Below are positions 12,460 to 24,030 of a stretch of DNA of 64,000 nucleotides, piece by piece. Origin of the DNA: Hysterium pulicare CBS 123377 (lineage: Eukaryota; Ascomycota; Dothideomycetes; Hysteriales; Hysteriaceae); the NCBI GenBank assembly GCA_000467715.1, contig AJFK01000278.1, positions 1 through 64,000 of the forward strand, written 5' to 3'. The notes under the pieces are model-generated. The model did no database searches, was not told the origin of the DNA, and saw nothing but the letters and a program-made list of their open reading frames with translations. Every line of letters begins with the position of its first letter. Position 1 is the first letter of the stretch. The position numbers were made by a program, and so were the translations under genes.

Positions 12460-13082
12460 TTAGTACTGACCAGCGGCCTGCTGGCAAGCTTTCAACTGAT
12501 CCAGGTACCACCCGCAAATGGTCAAGCTACCCTGGTTCTGATCCATGCACTGGCGGAAGTTGTTGACGTCGGTCTGGCAGGCGCCGGCTTGTTGGTAGTT
12601 GTTGGTATCGGCGAAGCCTTGCTCTGTAGGGGAGGTGTTTGCTTGGGTTGGCTCTGCGGCGGCGGAGGAACCTCCACCAAAGAAGCCGCCGATGGCGTGG
12701 CCGATTGAGGAGCCAACTGCGACACCGCTGTGATGGGAATGTTAGCAGTGTGCTTTTTCGTCTTCTATAAACTAAGGGATTGGATGGGAGTTCAACGGGT
12801 TAGGATGCAGAGATTATATCTTCGAAATCCCCAACCCAAACACAAGCGGACAGGAGATGTCACTTACGCAGCTGTGCTAGCCATCTGACCGAAAAGACCA
12901 GATCCACCGCTCGTAGGAGCAGACTGAGCCGTAGGATTAGGCGGCTGCTGAGCTGTAGCAGGCGGGCGAGCAGCAGTCGTTGCGTGGCGTGCTGGAGCTT
13001 GCTGAGGAGGAGTTACCGGTTGGCGCGCTGGGGCAGCAGTAGGACGGCGCGGAGCGGCACCACCACGGGATTGACGGGGCAT
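12460..13082 (-). CDS. MIX17: Mitochondrial twin CX9C protein (MIX17; CHCHD2/CHCHD10 family)
   Basis: CDS is complement(12460..12727, 12868..13082), 160 aa, one 140-bp intron. The N-terminus is Arg/Pro/Ala-rich (MPRQSRGG...), as in family members with a mitochondrial presequence. A Gly/Ala hydrophobic central segment (VAVGSSIGHAIGGFFGGG) follows. The C-terminus is a CHCH domain with both twin CX9C pairs intact: CQTDVNNFRQC and CGWYLDQLKAC. Such proteins are imported to the intermembrane space and oxidised by Mia40; Mix17 relatives affect respiration and cristae organisation. The frame is open upstream to an ATG at 13187; I chose 13082 because the family begins with a basic MPRQ-like start. 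Confidence 0.93.
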
Positions 13083-13659
13083 TTTGAGTAGTTGGGGGAT
13101 TGAAGATGTCGGTGGTTTGATTGATGGAGGCAGTTGATGTTGTTGCTTTGGTGTTGGTGGTGATGGTGATGGGGTGGAGGATGGCAAAGAAGCTTTGAGA
13201 GTTCGAGAAGGATCGGATCTTCGCTTCGGAAAATGACCGAGGTTGCGTTCACGGGAATGCTCGAATAGGACTATACTGTTACTTAATGCATTTCAATTTG
13301 GACAGCATCACTTTGAGGATCAGTGAAAGAGGCAAAAGTCTTAGTTTTTGTTCCAATTGGTGGATGTTATAGCCCATCGCTCAAAGCGTCTACGAGAATG
13401 CATGCTTTATCTCACTAAACCCCATTCCGCAACCCTATAGTTTGCAACGCTGTCAAAGTACTCGTTCTATCAAAGAGTTTCCCAACTGGACAGGCTTGTA
13501 GGCTCATTTCTTTTGTGACTAGACACAATATTCTCAAGTAGATCTACCATGAGCCCCTTCGCCGGACCGCTTGATCAGTACGGGGAGCATTTGTGAAGTT
13601 CTAGGATGAACTACTTAGTCCGATCCGAGATTGTTGGGCGGCCGAATATCAAAAGGCTA
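13083..13659. other. Promoter of MIX17 and 3' flank of LRP1
   Basis: About 580 bp. No gene supported. The part next to 13082 is the MIX17 promoter/leader. Confidence 0.4.
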
Positions 13660-14730
13660 TCAGCCCTCATCCTTCCGTGTTTTGGATTTGGACTTCTTAT
13701 GACTCCTCTCTCGCTTCGGAATAGGCCCCTTGAGCAAAGCCTGAAATGCCTCGGAGGGCCCCTTAGGAGGGACGTTCGATTTCGATTTCTTTGGGACAAT
13801 TGTTTCTGGTTCTTTGTTTTGCTGAGCAGAGTTTTCGGCTTTTCTCACGAGTGGGCTCTGTTTCTTTCTTCTCTTCTCCCCATGATCATCCCCTTGGTGC
13901 CTCTTCGTCCTCCTCATTTTCGCATCCTTCTTCTCCCTCCTTTGCTTCTTAGACTGGTCATCGGAGGGTTGGTCAAGCTCCATGAAATCGGCAGCAGTTG
14001 TTCGTGATTTCTTGTTCGGCAGAGATGAATTTGATTGGTCCTCAACCACTTCATTAGGTGTTGATTCGGAATCAGAAGATTCAGAGTCCGAGGATTGGTC
14101 TTCTTCTTCATTGACTAAATCATCTCCTTCATCGGCCTTTCGCTTCCTCGATACTTCTTCCTGTTTCAGATGTTCTGCGCTTTGGTCGAACTTGATGTGG
14201 CGCTGTGCTTTGGTCTTTTCTTTGCTAACGCGGTGGGCGCGTTCTGAATCGTACTTGTTGTTGCCAGACTACAGAAGACTTAGAACTAGTATCCATAGAC
14301 TCTAGCTTGAGGGTAGATTCCTCAGGGACATACCAACGCATGTTTGATGAACCTGGCAGCAGCACCCTTGTCGAGCCGCAATGACCGTTGTTTAGGACCA
14401 GTCTCTGCCTCCTTGATTTTACTAAAATATTGCCTCAGACGTGTGAGCTCCGTAAATACAGGGTGTTCCTTTGCTTTGACGCCATTTAGTTGCAGAGATG
14501 CTGTTGCAAATGTCAGCCATGTTCATCTAGATACCAGGTGCTAACTCACAGAAAAGGATCGATTCAATTGCATAGGCGGACAGGACATAGAGCTTGGCTT
14601 TGTCGAGAAGAGGGAGCTTGCCTGCGATGTCGGCCATGTTTTCCTTCAACAGAGGCTCCAGAGCTTCCTCGAGGTCATCAATGTTTTCTTCAAGGCCTTC
14701 GAGAAGCGGTTGAATATCCGCTGGGTCCAT
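13660..14730 (-). CDS. LRP1: Exosome cofactor LRP1/Rrp47 (C1D family)
   Basis: CDS is complement(13660..14268, 14334..14500, 14550..14730), 318 aa. Rrp47/C1D pairs with the exonuclease Rrp6 in the nuclear exosome and acts in rRNA, snoRNA and snRNA 3'-end processing. The Sas10/C1D domain covers about residues 1-115: an N-terminal helical part (LLEGLEENIDDLEEAL), the segment AKLYVLSAYAIESILF, and then HPVFTELTRLRQYFSKIKEAE, which is the family signature, and LDKGAAARFIKHAL. The remainder is a Lys/Arg/Ser/Glu-rich tail with stretches of acidic serine and several basic nuclear-type clusters. This tail is longer than in yeast Lrp1 but common in filamentous fungi. Confidence 0.93.
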
Positions 14731-15158
14731 GGCTGGGTGGACTTGTTCACAACCTGGTTAGTCTGGCGGAAACGGGCATGAACACAAATTGCCAAAGCAG
14801 TCAATGTTCGTGAAGAATAATTATAGGATGCGGACATTCTTTCACATCCCCGCGCCGAACGTTGTTCCGTTCCGAAAACCAAATTCCCGGCCGAGCTTCG
14901 TCGACATCAGTACCTCCTCTCACCATTTTGATACATACCCAGCGTCCATGTATAGATGTATGCTCTTATTTCTTAAATCTAATTTATTTGCTCGATTTCT
15001 TCAACCTGTCTTTCCTTTCACTTTCATACCCTCTTCCCAGGCTTCGGCCTCGAATACCGCACATCTCCCGTCAATGCAAGATAGGTAACAATTTTTTGGG
15101 CCGGGTGGCCTTTTTTCAATATCGTTCTCGCGCTCGATCATGGTGGAGTCAGGAAAAC
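14731..15158. promoter_or_regulatory. Shared divergent promoter region of LRP1 and the reductase gene
   Basis: 428 bp between two divergent start codons. It is CT-rich towards the plus-strand gene. No specific binding site is called. Confidence 0.35.
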
Positions 15159-16897
15159 ATGGATCCTCAGGCAAAGCAGGGTGTCGGGTCAGTAATATGT
15201 CCGGCGGCTTTCCCGAGACACACCTCTAATCACCATACAGCTCAGCTTCAACCGAGAAATCCGATTCGGTTGACAAGAACGACCCTCCACGACCCTCTCG
15301 TGGCCCTGTACGACCTGTGTCAGACTTCTACCGCGCCCAAAACGTCTATGACCGCCGCATTCATATATACGGACTCGGAAGCGTGGGGACTTTGATCGCC
15401 CATGCCCTTCGGGGTATCCCCAATCCACCACCCATAACGCTTCTCCTCCACCGACCACAGATCTGGAATGAGTGGAATAATTCTGAGAGAGAGTTACGAT
15501 TAACAACCGGAAGCAGCGAAGAAAGCCGCACAGGCTACGATGTCGAGCTTGCAATCCCACGGCCAAGGTACCACCATCAAACGTTACAGTTCGGCGCGGA
15601 CCCCGAAAACGCTCCTCCAGAGTCACCTTCAGCTGAAGCGCCTGATCATCACATGCTAGAAAATGAGTCCAGAGAACCAATCCAGACGTTGATTCTCTGC
15701 ATGAAAGCTAGTCAAGTACTATCAGCGCTCGCCGCCATCCAACACCGTCTGCATAAAAGCTCAGTGATTCTCTTCCTCCAAAATGGCATCGGTGTCATCG
15801 ACGAAGTCAACAGAGAAATCTTCCCGGATCCAGCCACGCGACCTCACTACATGGTCGGTATAAACTCCCACGGCATCAACCGCTCCGGAGATGAGCTCTT
15901 CTCCGCCATCCACGCTGGTTTCGGTACGCTTTCCCTAGGCATCCTCCCTCACAAACGAGACGTCGTGGACAGGATCTCCTATTCGCCTCAACCCTCCTTC
16001 ACTCCAGGTTCACAATCTCTCTCGGGAGACTCGGCCCCGATCCCAAGGAAAGACCCCGCGCAGCCCCATCCAGATGACCCGCCCCCCATGGAAACAGGAT
16101 TCCGCTGGACGCCAAACACACGTTACCTCCTCCGCACCCTCCTGCGCACTCCCGTTCTCTGCGCAACCGCCTTCCCACCCGCAGACCTCCTCCAACTGCA
16201 ACTGGAGAAACTAGCCGTGAACTCAGTCATAAACCCACTCACCGTCCTCCTCGACGCCCGCAACGGCGCCATTCTCTATAACTACCACCTAACGCGCGTA
16301 ATGCGACTGCTCCTCTCCGAAACCAGCCTCGTGATTCGCACCCTCCCTGAACTAGCATACATCCCCAACGTAGCACAACGCTTCGACCCGGGTCGCCTCG
16401 AAACGCTCGTGGTGGGTGTGGCGGAGAAGACTAGGGATAATGTTAGTAGTATGCTAGCGGATGTGCGGAATGGAAGGAAAACGGAAGTCGAATATATCAA
16501 TGGGTGGGTTGTTAAGAGGGGGGAGGAAATGGGGGTTCGGTGCGTTATGAATTATTTGGTTATGCAGCTGGTTAAGGGGAAAAAGGGTATGATTGCGAGG
16601 GATTTGGGCGAGGATATCCCTTTGATGGGTCTTGGTGGCGACGGAGATGGTGCGGGTATGGATGCGGAGATGGAAGGCAGTGGGGATGGGGTTGCTTTGA
16701 GTGATGCTGGCGGGAGTTTGAGGGTGTATGAGAGGGAGAGTGCTATGCCCGATACCGAAGAAGCTGATAAGAAGAGGATGGAAGCTGAACTGCCGCCGGA
16801 GAAGAAGCGTTCCAAAGCGGGGAAGGAAAAGTCCAAATCACAAAAGCAAAAGTTGTTGGAAAAGGTGGAAGATTTGAAAGAGGGTGTGAATTCATAG
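15159..16897 (+). CDS. Ketopantoate reductase-like protein (ApbA/PanE family)
   Basis: CDS is join(15159..15187, 15241..16897), 561 aa. ApbA/PanE enzymes reduce 2-dehydropantoate to pantoate with NADPH, for pantothenate and CoA synthesis. The nucleotide-binding motif GLGSVG sits in RRIHIYGLGSVGTLIAHAL (about residues 45-60). ILCMKASQ and ILFLQNGIG follow, and the C-terminal domain has the catalytic-lysine region LEKLAVNSVINPLTVLLD. Two insertions, one Ser/Pro-rich between the domains and an acidic/Lys-rich tail of about 100 residues, make it much longer than yeast Pan5 or bacterial PanE. It may be a mitochondrial or regulatory relative rather than the main pantoate enzyme. The 29-nt first exon is my choice because phase fits; an ATG at 15140 does not. 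Confidence 0.82.
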
Positions 16898-17660
16898 ATG
16901 CAAGATATTTGTCCTAAGATACAGTAGTATATTGAGCACATAAAGTCAACAAAGTTTACCGTAATAATCCGATATATCAAAATCCTTCGGCCTTCAATTG
17001 ACTCCAACTCGTATTTGCCATCATATCTATACAGTCGCCCCGCAAGCTCCAAAAAGGCGCCCATTATCTCTATATGTATTCTTCCATCCATTCACCCATC
17101 CATCCAGAGAAGTTATCAGCAAGCAAGCCAAAACATTTGCTCGCAGAAGTAAGTAAAAATGAATCGTTTATGAAAACGAGTCTGATGGAGAAACGCTACC
17201 CATTTCCTCCGTGATGTGATGCCAGAGTAATATCGTACATGTACAAAGCGACCGCATCCCTCCACGCCCATCCCTTCCCCGAATCCGCAGGTGATAAAAC
17301 GCCGGTAATGTGGTATTGAATATATAGTACAATGCGAGGGTAAACGAAATGAATACCCTACTTTTATAATGCCTCGATGATGTTCCCTAATGGTCAAGGT
17401 GGCCTATCCAGGAAGAGAGAGAAAGAAGCCAAGTCGATGCAAGCCGTATCCAGAAGAAATGAAATGAACGACAGTGAATGTAAATAAAAGCGAGTAAAGT
17501 ATCGAGTCGATGAAGTGTCGTATATCGAATATGATTGATGTCGGATATGTAAAGCCGGATAATAAAACGCTGAAAGCTTTGCAAGCTTGAAGGTAGAATG
17601 GTTAGACAGTGCTTCCGGTATGTAAGTGGCGAAGCCAAAAGCTAATAGTTACTGCAATGC
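16898..17660. other. Convergent 3' flanks of the reductase gene and SEC2
   Basis: About 760 bp between two stop codons. No gene supported; open frames here are AT-rich chance frames. Confidence 0.45.
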
Positions 17661-19937
17661 TTATTCGAAAGCACCGGGGATCGTGATGGAAAGTCTCTGC
17701 TCTTTCTCTTTCTCCTTAGTCTCCATCGGCGGAGAAGTCGGGCCCTGCGTCGTAAGTCCCGTACCCTCGGTCCTCGTACTCTCACTTGCGGAATCAAGCC
17801 AAGACTGCCTCGATTTGCGCACTTCACTCTTTAGCTGCTCCTCCGCCTCTTGTTCAATCCTCCGCTCCTCATCCCAATCTAAGGCATGAGTAGTGGGCTC
17901 GACGTCGGTGGATGCAGGATGTATGATGGTTTTGCCGATGGAAACTCTCTTCACCTGATCCTTATCATGCGATTTGAAAGGATCCTCCTGCTCTTTCTTG
18001 ATCTCAGTCTCCGATGTCTTCGGTTCACTCATATCGACCGCCGAATCAACGCTCGCATCGCCATTCGTAAAGCTCTCTTCGCTCTTTCGTTCCTTTCCAC
18101 CGCTATTCGAGCGATTGAAGGTCGGGCTGCGAGGACTTTCTCTTACTGGTACTATAGCCGGCACGACACCACCTCCCAACCTGGTCCAAAACATGCGTTC
18201 TCTTAATTTCACACTCTCCTCCCACGCACTTTTCCTATCCTCGTCCGTCTCCGCGCGCCAATGCCCAGCCGCAACCATGCGCAAAAACCCAATGTAGTCA
18301 CACGTAGCCCTCATTCGGCCAAGACAATAGTCACAAAGAGGGTAACTCGCATCGTCAGTTTCCGAGGTCCTGAAACGGTGTTTACGAGTATATTCATCAG
18401 CTTTGCGGTTTTCGCCACAGAGGGCACAAGGAAAGACGGGTCCGCGGAATTTAGGAATCGGAGGATGCGGCTCTACGACAAGGGAGCCGGCAGTGATGCT
18501 ATTGCGGACCGTTCTTCGTGCACTCCAGGAGAGACCCGGTGCCATGTCTAATCGCAGACTCGGCTCGATATCTTCTGCTAAAGCACGTTTGTAAAACTTC
18601 TCATCCTTTAGATTGGCGCCAAAGGACACGGAGTCTCGAGGCGAGCCGTTGCCGTTTGATGTGGGAAGAGAGGTGGTTGAGTTGTTCTTAGTAAGAGACC
18701 CTAGGCCCATCACATTGAGAGCGCCGTAGTTTCCGCTCGAGACTCGACTTGATGGTGCGGACGAACGTGAGAATTTGAGCATTTCTTGAAATTCCTTGTA
18801 GGATTGGAGGTCGGTACGTAAAACCGGATGGATTAAGTGCGAGAACCGTAAGGGGTGATCAGGTGGAATATCATCGGAGCCAGGAGTATTAGGGGTAAGA
18901 TTAGCTGCCTCGAATAATCTACTCATTTTATCCGCGGGTACTAGTCCAGGAGTTGAAGGAGCGGTGGAAGTATGCGCAGTGTCATTTTCGTTGCTCATGT
19001 GCTCCATTACGGCTTTCAGATCCTGTAGCTGGTCTTGATGGGAGGTCAATAATGTTTCCGTATCACTAAGCTGTTGCTTAAGCTGTTCGGCTCGCTTTTC
19101 AGCGGCCTCAGTCTCCTTTCTCGCAGCTGCGACCATCTGCAGATAGTTAGTTACTGTAGCAGGTGCTCCACAACGGACCGACTCACCCCATTGGCTTCCT
19201 CGAACAGAGCGGTTGTCAAGGCTTCCACCTCACCGTCCATGCGCCGCTTGTCCTTCTCTGCCTCGACTCTCCGCCTTTTCTCTTCCGCAAGTTCACTCCT
19301 CAGTTCAGTCTCCATCTTGTTGTAAACCTCCTTCTCAATCAACAGACCCTTCTCCATCATCTCTGCGTGCTCCTTTGCAGCCGACTCTAGTTGCGTCAAC
19401 CGTTCCCTCGCCGCCTCCAGTTCATGTCGCGTGTGTTGTAACGAGTCGTCCAAATTCGTTTGGTAATTTATCGCGTTAATTAGCTTCGTACTTAACATAG
19501 CAACCTCATTACTCAAGTCTGGATGCTGAGTCGAATCCATGGAACCCGTCCGCGATATTTCGGAGCCTGGGCTGGGACTTTTCGGGTCAGGTAAAGTCGT
19601 CAATCCTTCAGAGTCTGTACGGAGGAGAGTGGACGGGTCGGAAGGTGTGGCCATAACAGCAGCCATTTTGCCCAAGTGCGGCGTCGAAATGGACTTTGTG
19701 ACCTGCTTTATGCCTGAGGATCGCGGGGCGGGTGTCAAGGAGCGTAATTGAGATTGAAGGCGTGAGGGCGTGGTCGAGCCACTTGGGTTATGCCCCCAAG
19801 GGCCGGTGTAGAAGTAACTATAAGAATTGGAAGTTAGTGCGGCGTCGCACAGCGAAATCTAAGTTTGCTGAAACTTATAAGGCGTAGTTTGTTTTGTGGA
19901 ACGCGGGTAATTAAGACCGTTGAACGTACTCAGCCAT
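17661..19937 (-). CDS. SEC2: Sec2-type Rab guanine nucleotide exchange factor
   Basis: CDS is complement(17661..19136, 19187..19817, 19930..19937), 704 aa. Sec2 activates the Rab Sec4 on secretory vesicles for polarised exocytosis. The Sec2 coiled coil spans about residues 110-245; its core EALTTALFEEANGMVAAARK is created by the splice at 19187/19136 and matches the GEF signature. The middle has DHPLRFSHLIHPVLRTDLQSY and a Cys-containing block (FPCALCGENR, YPLCDYCLGRMR), as in other filamentous-fungal Sec2 proteins. The C-terminus is Ser/Glu/Lys-rich. The first exon is only 8 nt (ATG GCT GA, donor GTACGT), giving MADYFYTGPWG; this start is inferred from phase and the branch CACTAAC. Confidence 0.9.
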
Positions 19938-20539
19938 TTTGACGTGTGGAGGGCGAGGCTTGGGCGGCTACAAAGGGTGCAGGGTGAGCTCCGGGATACG
20001 GAGAGGCGTTTGGCGCCAGCGAAGGGAGACAAGGAGACAAGGAGACAAAAGGAAAGGTCACTATCAATAAAGCAATAGGGTAGGCATTGCAGCGAAGTGA
20101 AGATGGGGCAAGGCTTCTGCGGAGAGAAGGGAGGACGTGGAGTTGAAGAGGAAAGCGGAGAGGGAGGATGCACAGGATGATGATGGCGTCGACAAGGTGC
20201 CATGGACTGTGGACGGATTTGGGCCGCAAAGACCGACTGCTGTCAGATGCACTGGTCCAGCCCCCGAGACAAGCATGCATCCAGCCAACGGGCTCGACAA
20301 CGCTGCTATTTGCAGGCAGATTGTACATGCGCATGAGAAAACGGCGAAACAATTGCCATCGACCCCGGCATGCACCTAGTCAAACGTGTTTTGCTCGCCG
20401 TCCCAAGATGCACGCCGAGTGAGGCTCCTCATGCGTTCGTATGAATGTGGAATAATGAAGGAGACGGTGCATCTGCCATGTTTCCCCACCACCAAACAAG
20501 CATCGTGACTCTGCCACAACTTCCACACAAACAGTGACA
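19938..20539. promoter_or_regulatory. Divergent promoter region of SEC2 and PDCD5
   Basis: About 600 bp between divergent start codons. It contains a short tandem repeat of GGAGACAA (about three copies, 20025-20048). No binding site is called. Confidence 0.35.
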
Positions 20540-21388
20540 ATGTCAGACGCCGATCTAGAAGAGGTATGTAGTTGCTTCTCAGTCTTCTCGCCCGGATAAT
20601 AACTCTAATCCCCCCAACAGATCCGACGAGCGCGCCTGCAACAACTCCGCCAGCAACAAGGCAGTCCCAGCGGCGGCGCAGGCGGCGAAGGCTCACAAGA
20701 AGATGCACAGAGGTAGCAAACAAGCCCCAACACTGTATTACCAGACATTCAAGAACTCCGGTCTAATCTATAATTATACAGACAACGCGAAGGTATTTTC
20801 AATCCTCCCCGCTTCCCACCCCCCAAGCCCCCACCTTCTCGGCCTCCGACTCTAGACGATGGCGCACAAAAGATCCAACAAGGCCCAACAACGGAGTACA
20901 TACAATGGAATCGAGAGGAGATGCACATACATGGAACCACCAATGCATAGCGACTATCATCACGATTCGCTACGCCCATCATCCTCCAATAAGCTGCATA
21001 CTGTAGCTCCGTACACTCCTACAACCACTTCTACTGCCTAAACCCCCAACCAACCTGCCTCAGTAACACCTCGCTAACACCTGTATAACCTATTCCAGCC
21101 GACCAACGCGCCTCCATCCTCTCCCAAATCCTCGAGCCCGCCGCCGCCGACCGCCTCAACCGCATCCGCCTCGTCAAAGAATCCCGCGCCCAAGACATCG
21201 AGAACAGACTGATCATGCTGGCGCGCTCGGGACAGCTACGGCAAAAAGTGAGCGAGGAGCAGCTGAAGGAGCTGTTGGGTGCTGTTGCGGAACAGCAGGA
21301 GAAGGCCGAGGAGAAGATTGTGGTGAATAGGAGGAAGGGGGGTGGATGGGATGATGATGATTTGGAGGATTTGTTGGAGGGGGTGTGA
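20540..21388 (+). CDS. PDCD5: PDCD5/TFAR19-family DNA-binding protein
   Basis: CDS is join(20540..20563, 20621..20712, 20782..20792, 21099..21388), 138 aa. PDCD5 proteins are small conserved helical proteins, linked to chaperonin TRiC/CCT and apoptosis in animals; the yeast form is Ymr074c. The N-terminus reads MSDADLEE, then IRRARLQQLRQQQ (helix 1). The core has SILSQILEPAAADRLNRIRLV, the family signature, then ARSGQLRQKVSEEQLKELL and an acidic tail DDDDLEDLLEG. The third exon is an 11-nt microexon (QRE) between a normal intron and one of 306 bp; all four phases agree. Confidence 0.93.
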
Positions 21389-21711
21389 GATGGGAGAAGG
21401 GAGGATAGTGAGGGGAGGGCTATGATATCCATTTCTATTGTATGAGATACCGTGGTGAGGCACGAAGGGAGGCAAGGGAGCTAAAAGCATTAGGACTGGC
21501 GTTTTGGGAAGTCGAAGCTCCTAAAGCTACGGCTGGAGTAATGCACTCAATGTGAGTCTTCTCTTTTCATACCAATATGGATTCAATCTACCCTGAATAT
21601 TGAGTGATGTGCCAACCACTGATTTTGAATCCCATCCATCCTCCAATCATTTTTAATTATACACTCGAAAGGAACCCCCTGGTAAGAGTCGGCACTACCC
21701 CTATATCAACG
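21389..21711. other. Convergent 3' flanks of PDCD5 and the Arb2-domain gene
   Basis: About 320 bp between stop codons. Nothing further seen. Confidence 0.4.
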
Positions 21712-23550
21712 TCACTCCTTCTCCCTTTCCCCATCTCCAGATCCCTCAGCCTTAGCTCCACCATCCAACCCATCAAGCAAAGCATCCAATTTCCCAGGAG
21801 CATCAATCTCAATATCTCCCAATCCAGCCCCCCTGACCAACTCCTCCCCAACCACAGCCCCTCCAAACCCCACCTCCGGCCCCTCAGCGACAGGCTTCCA
21901 GTTATTCGTTTCCGCACTCGCGTACGAGGGGTCGAACTCTGGCTCGGGTTTCTTGTAAGGAACGATGAATTCCGGGTTATGGTAGTCCAGTGGGGTTCGC
22001 GCAACTTCTTCGAAGAAGTCGAGGATGCTGCGTTGGATGAGTGGGTCGGTGAAGATGCATTCGGAGATTCCCGTGTCGCCGCCCGAGAAGGTGGGACAGA
22101 TTGGTTCGAAGTCGCCGGCGGGGATGGCGCTGAGGTCTTCTTCTTTCTCTTCTTCAGCTTTCTTTGCTTTCTCTCCATCGCGGATTGTGAGTTCTCGCAT
22201 CTTGGTCACTGTGTTTTTTAACGAACTCAGAATCGACGCGGTAGCTGATGTTGATTGGATGTTCTCCAGCCAGTTGATTTCCGCCGCTCCAGCACCGGAA
22301 TTAGCTCCCTGTGATTCTAGATCCGGTTCTGGGGATAGCTGTGCATCGGTTGATTCAATACTAGTAGCAGCGTCCATGTTGACCGAGAATGGGGACGCGA
22401 CTAAGGCATTCGGTGTGGTGTCTTCGTGGTTAATGACCCAGGAACGAGCACGCGCGTGGAGGAAGGCTTTGAAGTGCGGATCTGAGATCTCGACGCTGGT
22501 GACGCAAGGTTGGATCAAAGCCATGGCTGTAATAGTGTGGCTGTAATTCGACCCTACCAATCTTCGTATTAGATATTATAATAAAAGGGATATTAGGTAC
22601 TGACAGTCTTTATCCATTATCCTGACGACATTCTCGGCCCCATTGTCGATGCCCAGAACATAGATCTCTGCATTCGGCGATACATAATCTGGGTTCTGAA
22701 CTACGTGCTCGAACACGTATTTAATATGCTCTTCCGCTTTCCTATTCCCGTCAACGGTATTCTGCCACTCGTCAAACTTGATGGACTCGTGAAGAATTGA
22801 TTTCCTAGGCATCGCGCTCCAAGATCTCATCGACATCGCCTTGTTATATTTGTGCGAGAAGTAGAGCTGACCACAATTCAGAATTATGAGGCCCGGTGCG
22901 TCTTCATTCTCAACTCCTGCTTTATCCTTGAAGACATCTAAGCTCTTTGATGAGTCTGTCTTGGAACGATGGATCAATTCCTTCGCAAAGTTTATCACGG
23001 AGCCGCCGTTTATGCCTAGGTCTCGCTGGAGGAGACGATACGCCAAGATGCCCAAATCTTGATTGTTGTCGTTGATGAAGACTAGCACACGCTTACGAGC
23101 CCTAAGGATCTCTTTCGGTGGAGCAAGAATAGGAATATGAGGCTGTGAAGCGGGCTTGGTCGTTGTGAGGTCGGGCAGATAGAGCTCGCGAACTCCTAGG
23201 GCATCCAAGCGGGCATTGACCTCCCGACGAGTGCATTCTAGACCGAGTGTTAGCCGCCGATATCTGCTGCAGCGCTATGAAGGAATAGATATAGTGTAAG
23301 TGTACCTTGCATTGCTTCTCGGTGGACTTCATTATGTCGCTCGTTGTTCGTGAAGTGGAATTGGAATGGCTGATCTGGATATTCGAGTTTGCGAATGAGG
23401 CCAGTGTCGGTGATGAAGTATCTACACAAACTTCAATTCAGCATTGTTTCCTCCATCATTTATATCCACCATTATATCGTACCCTAGTTCCTTGAGATCT
23501 GCAGGATAATGAGGATCTGACGGGAGAGTGGCCTCCATACGACGGAACAT
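21712..23550 (-). CDS. Arb2-domain protein (Argonaute-binding protein 2/FAM172 type)
   Basis: CDS is complement(21712..22553, 22605..23237, 23306..23421, 23483..23550), 552 aa. In fission yeast Arb2 belongs to the ARC complex that holds Argonaute with duplex siRNA; related domains occur in FAM172 and at the C-terminus of Clr3-type deacetylases. The N-terminus has LKELGYFITDTGLIRKLEYP and FHFTNNERHNEVHREAMQ. The Arb2 core (about 75-300) includes KRVLVFINDNNQDLGILAYR, GLIILNCGQLYFSHKYNKAMS, AEIYVLGIDNGAENVVRIMDKDW and AMALIQPCV, and the typical HARARSWVI appears near 310. The C-terminal third is acidic. The role in RNAi here is inference from the family name; many fungi have such proteins with no tested function. 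Confidence 0.85.
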
Positions 23551-24030
23551 CGTTGTGTGGAGCTGATGGGTTTCGAAGTGCTTTTGAAAGGCTAAAATAG
23601 TTGGGTAGTTACTGTTACGGCTTAGTGAGTGTATGGCGTTGTGGACTTAGTTTTGTGCTGGTGTGGTCGGTGGTGGAGAGGTGAGGTCGATGTTTCCTAT
23701 GTAGATTGTTTGCTTCGCAGCCTTGCAAAATGCGGTCAGCCGAAAATGGGTGTCACAGAGTCCTTACCCTGCGAGGTTTTAAATTTTCATTCACTCTAGT
23801 AAAATGCCCTTCCCAATCGCATTTTTAACTTGGCGTTGCAGTGAGAGGAAAAGGCTTCTTTTAACCGTCATTCTTATTCTTCTTCTTGAACGTAGTCTAC
23901 ACCGCATATTTACAACTCCATTTATGAACGCCACCCAATGCTGTGTCTTCAATCCCTCCTAATATACACGTCTCCTCGGTCCAGAGGAAACCGGTGGGCG
24001 AATGCTACCAACGTGGTTCCCATTATCATT
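23551..24030. other. Upstream region of the Arb2-domain gene
   Basis: About 480 bp between the Arb2 gene start and the MRP2 stop. No gene supported. Confidence 0.4.

Noticed and set aside
12864-13187. Upstream ATG as start of MIX17
   Set aside because: Adds a Ser/Pro/Gln stretch unlike family members; the ATG at 13082 gives the expected basic start.
20025-20048. GGAGACAA microsatellite in the SEC2/PDCD5 promoter
   Set aside because: Only about three copies; ordinary simple repeat.
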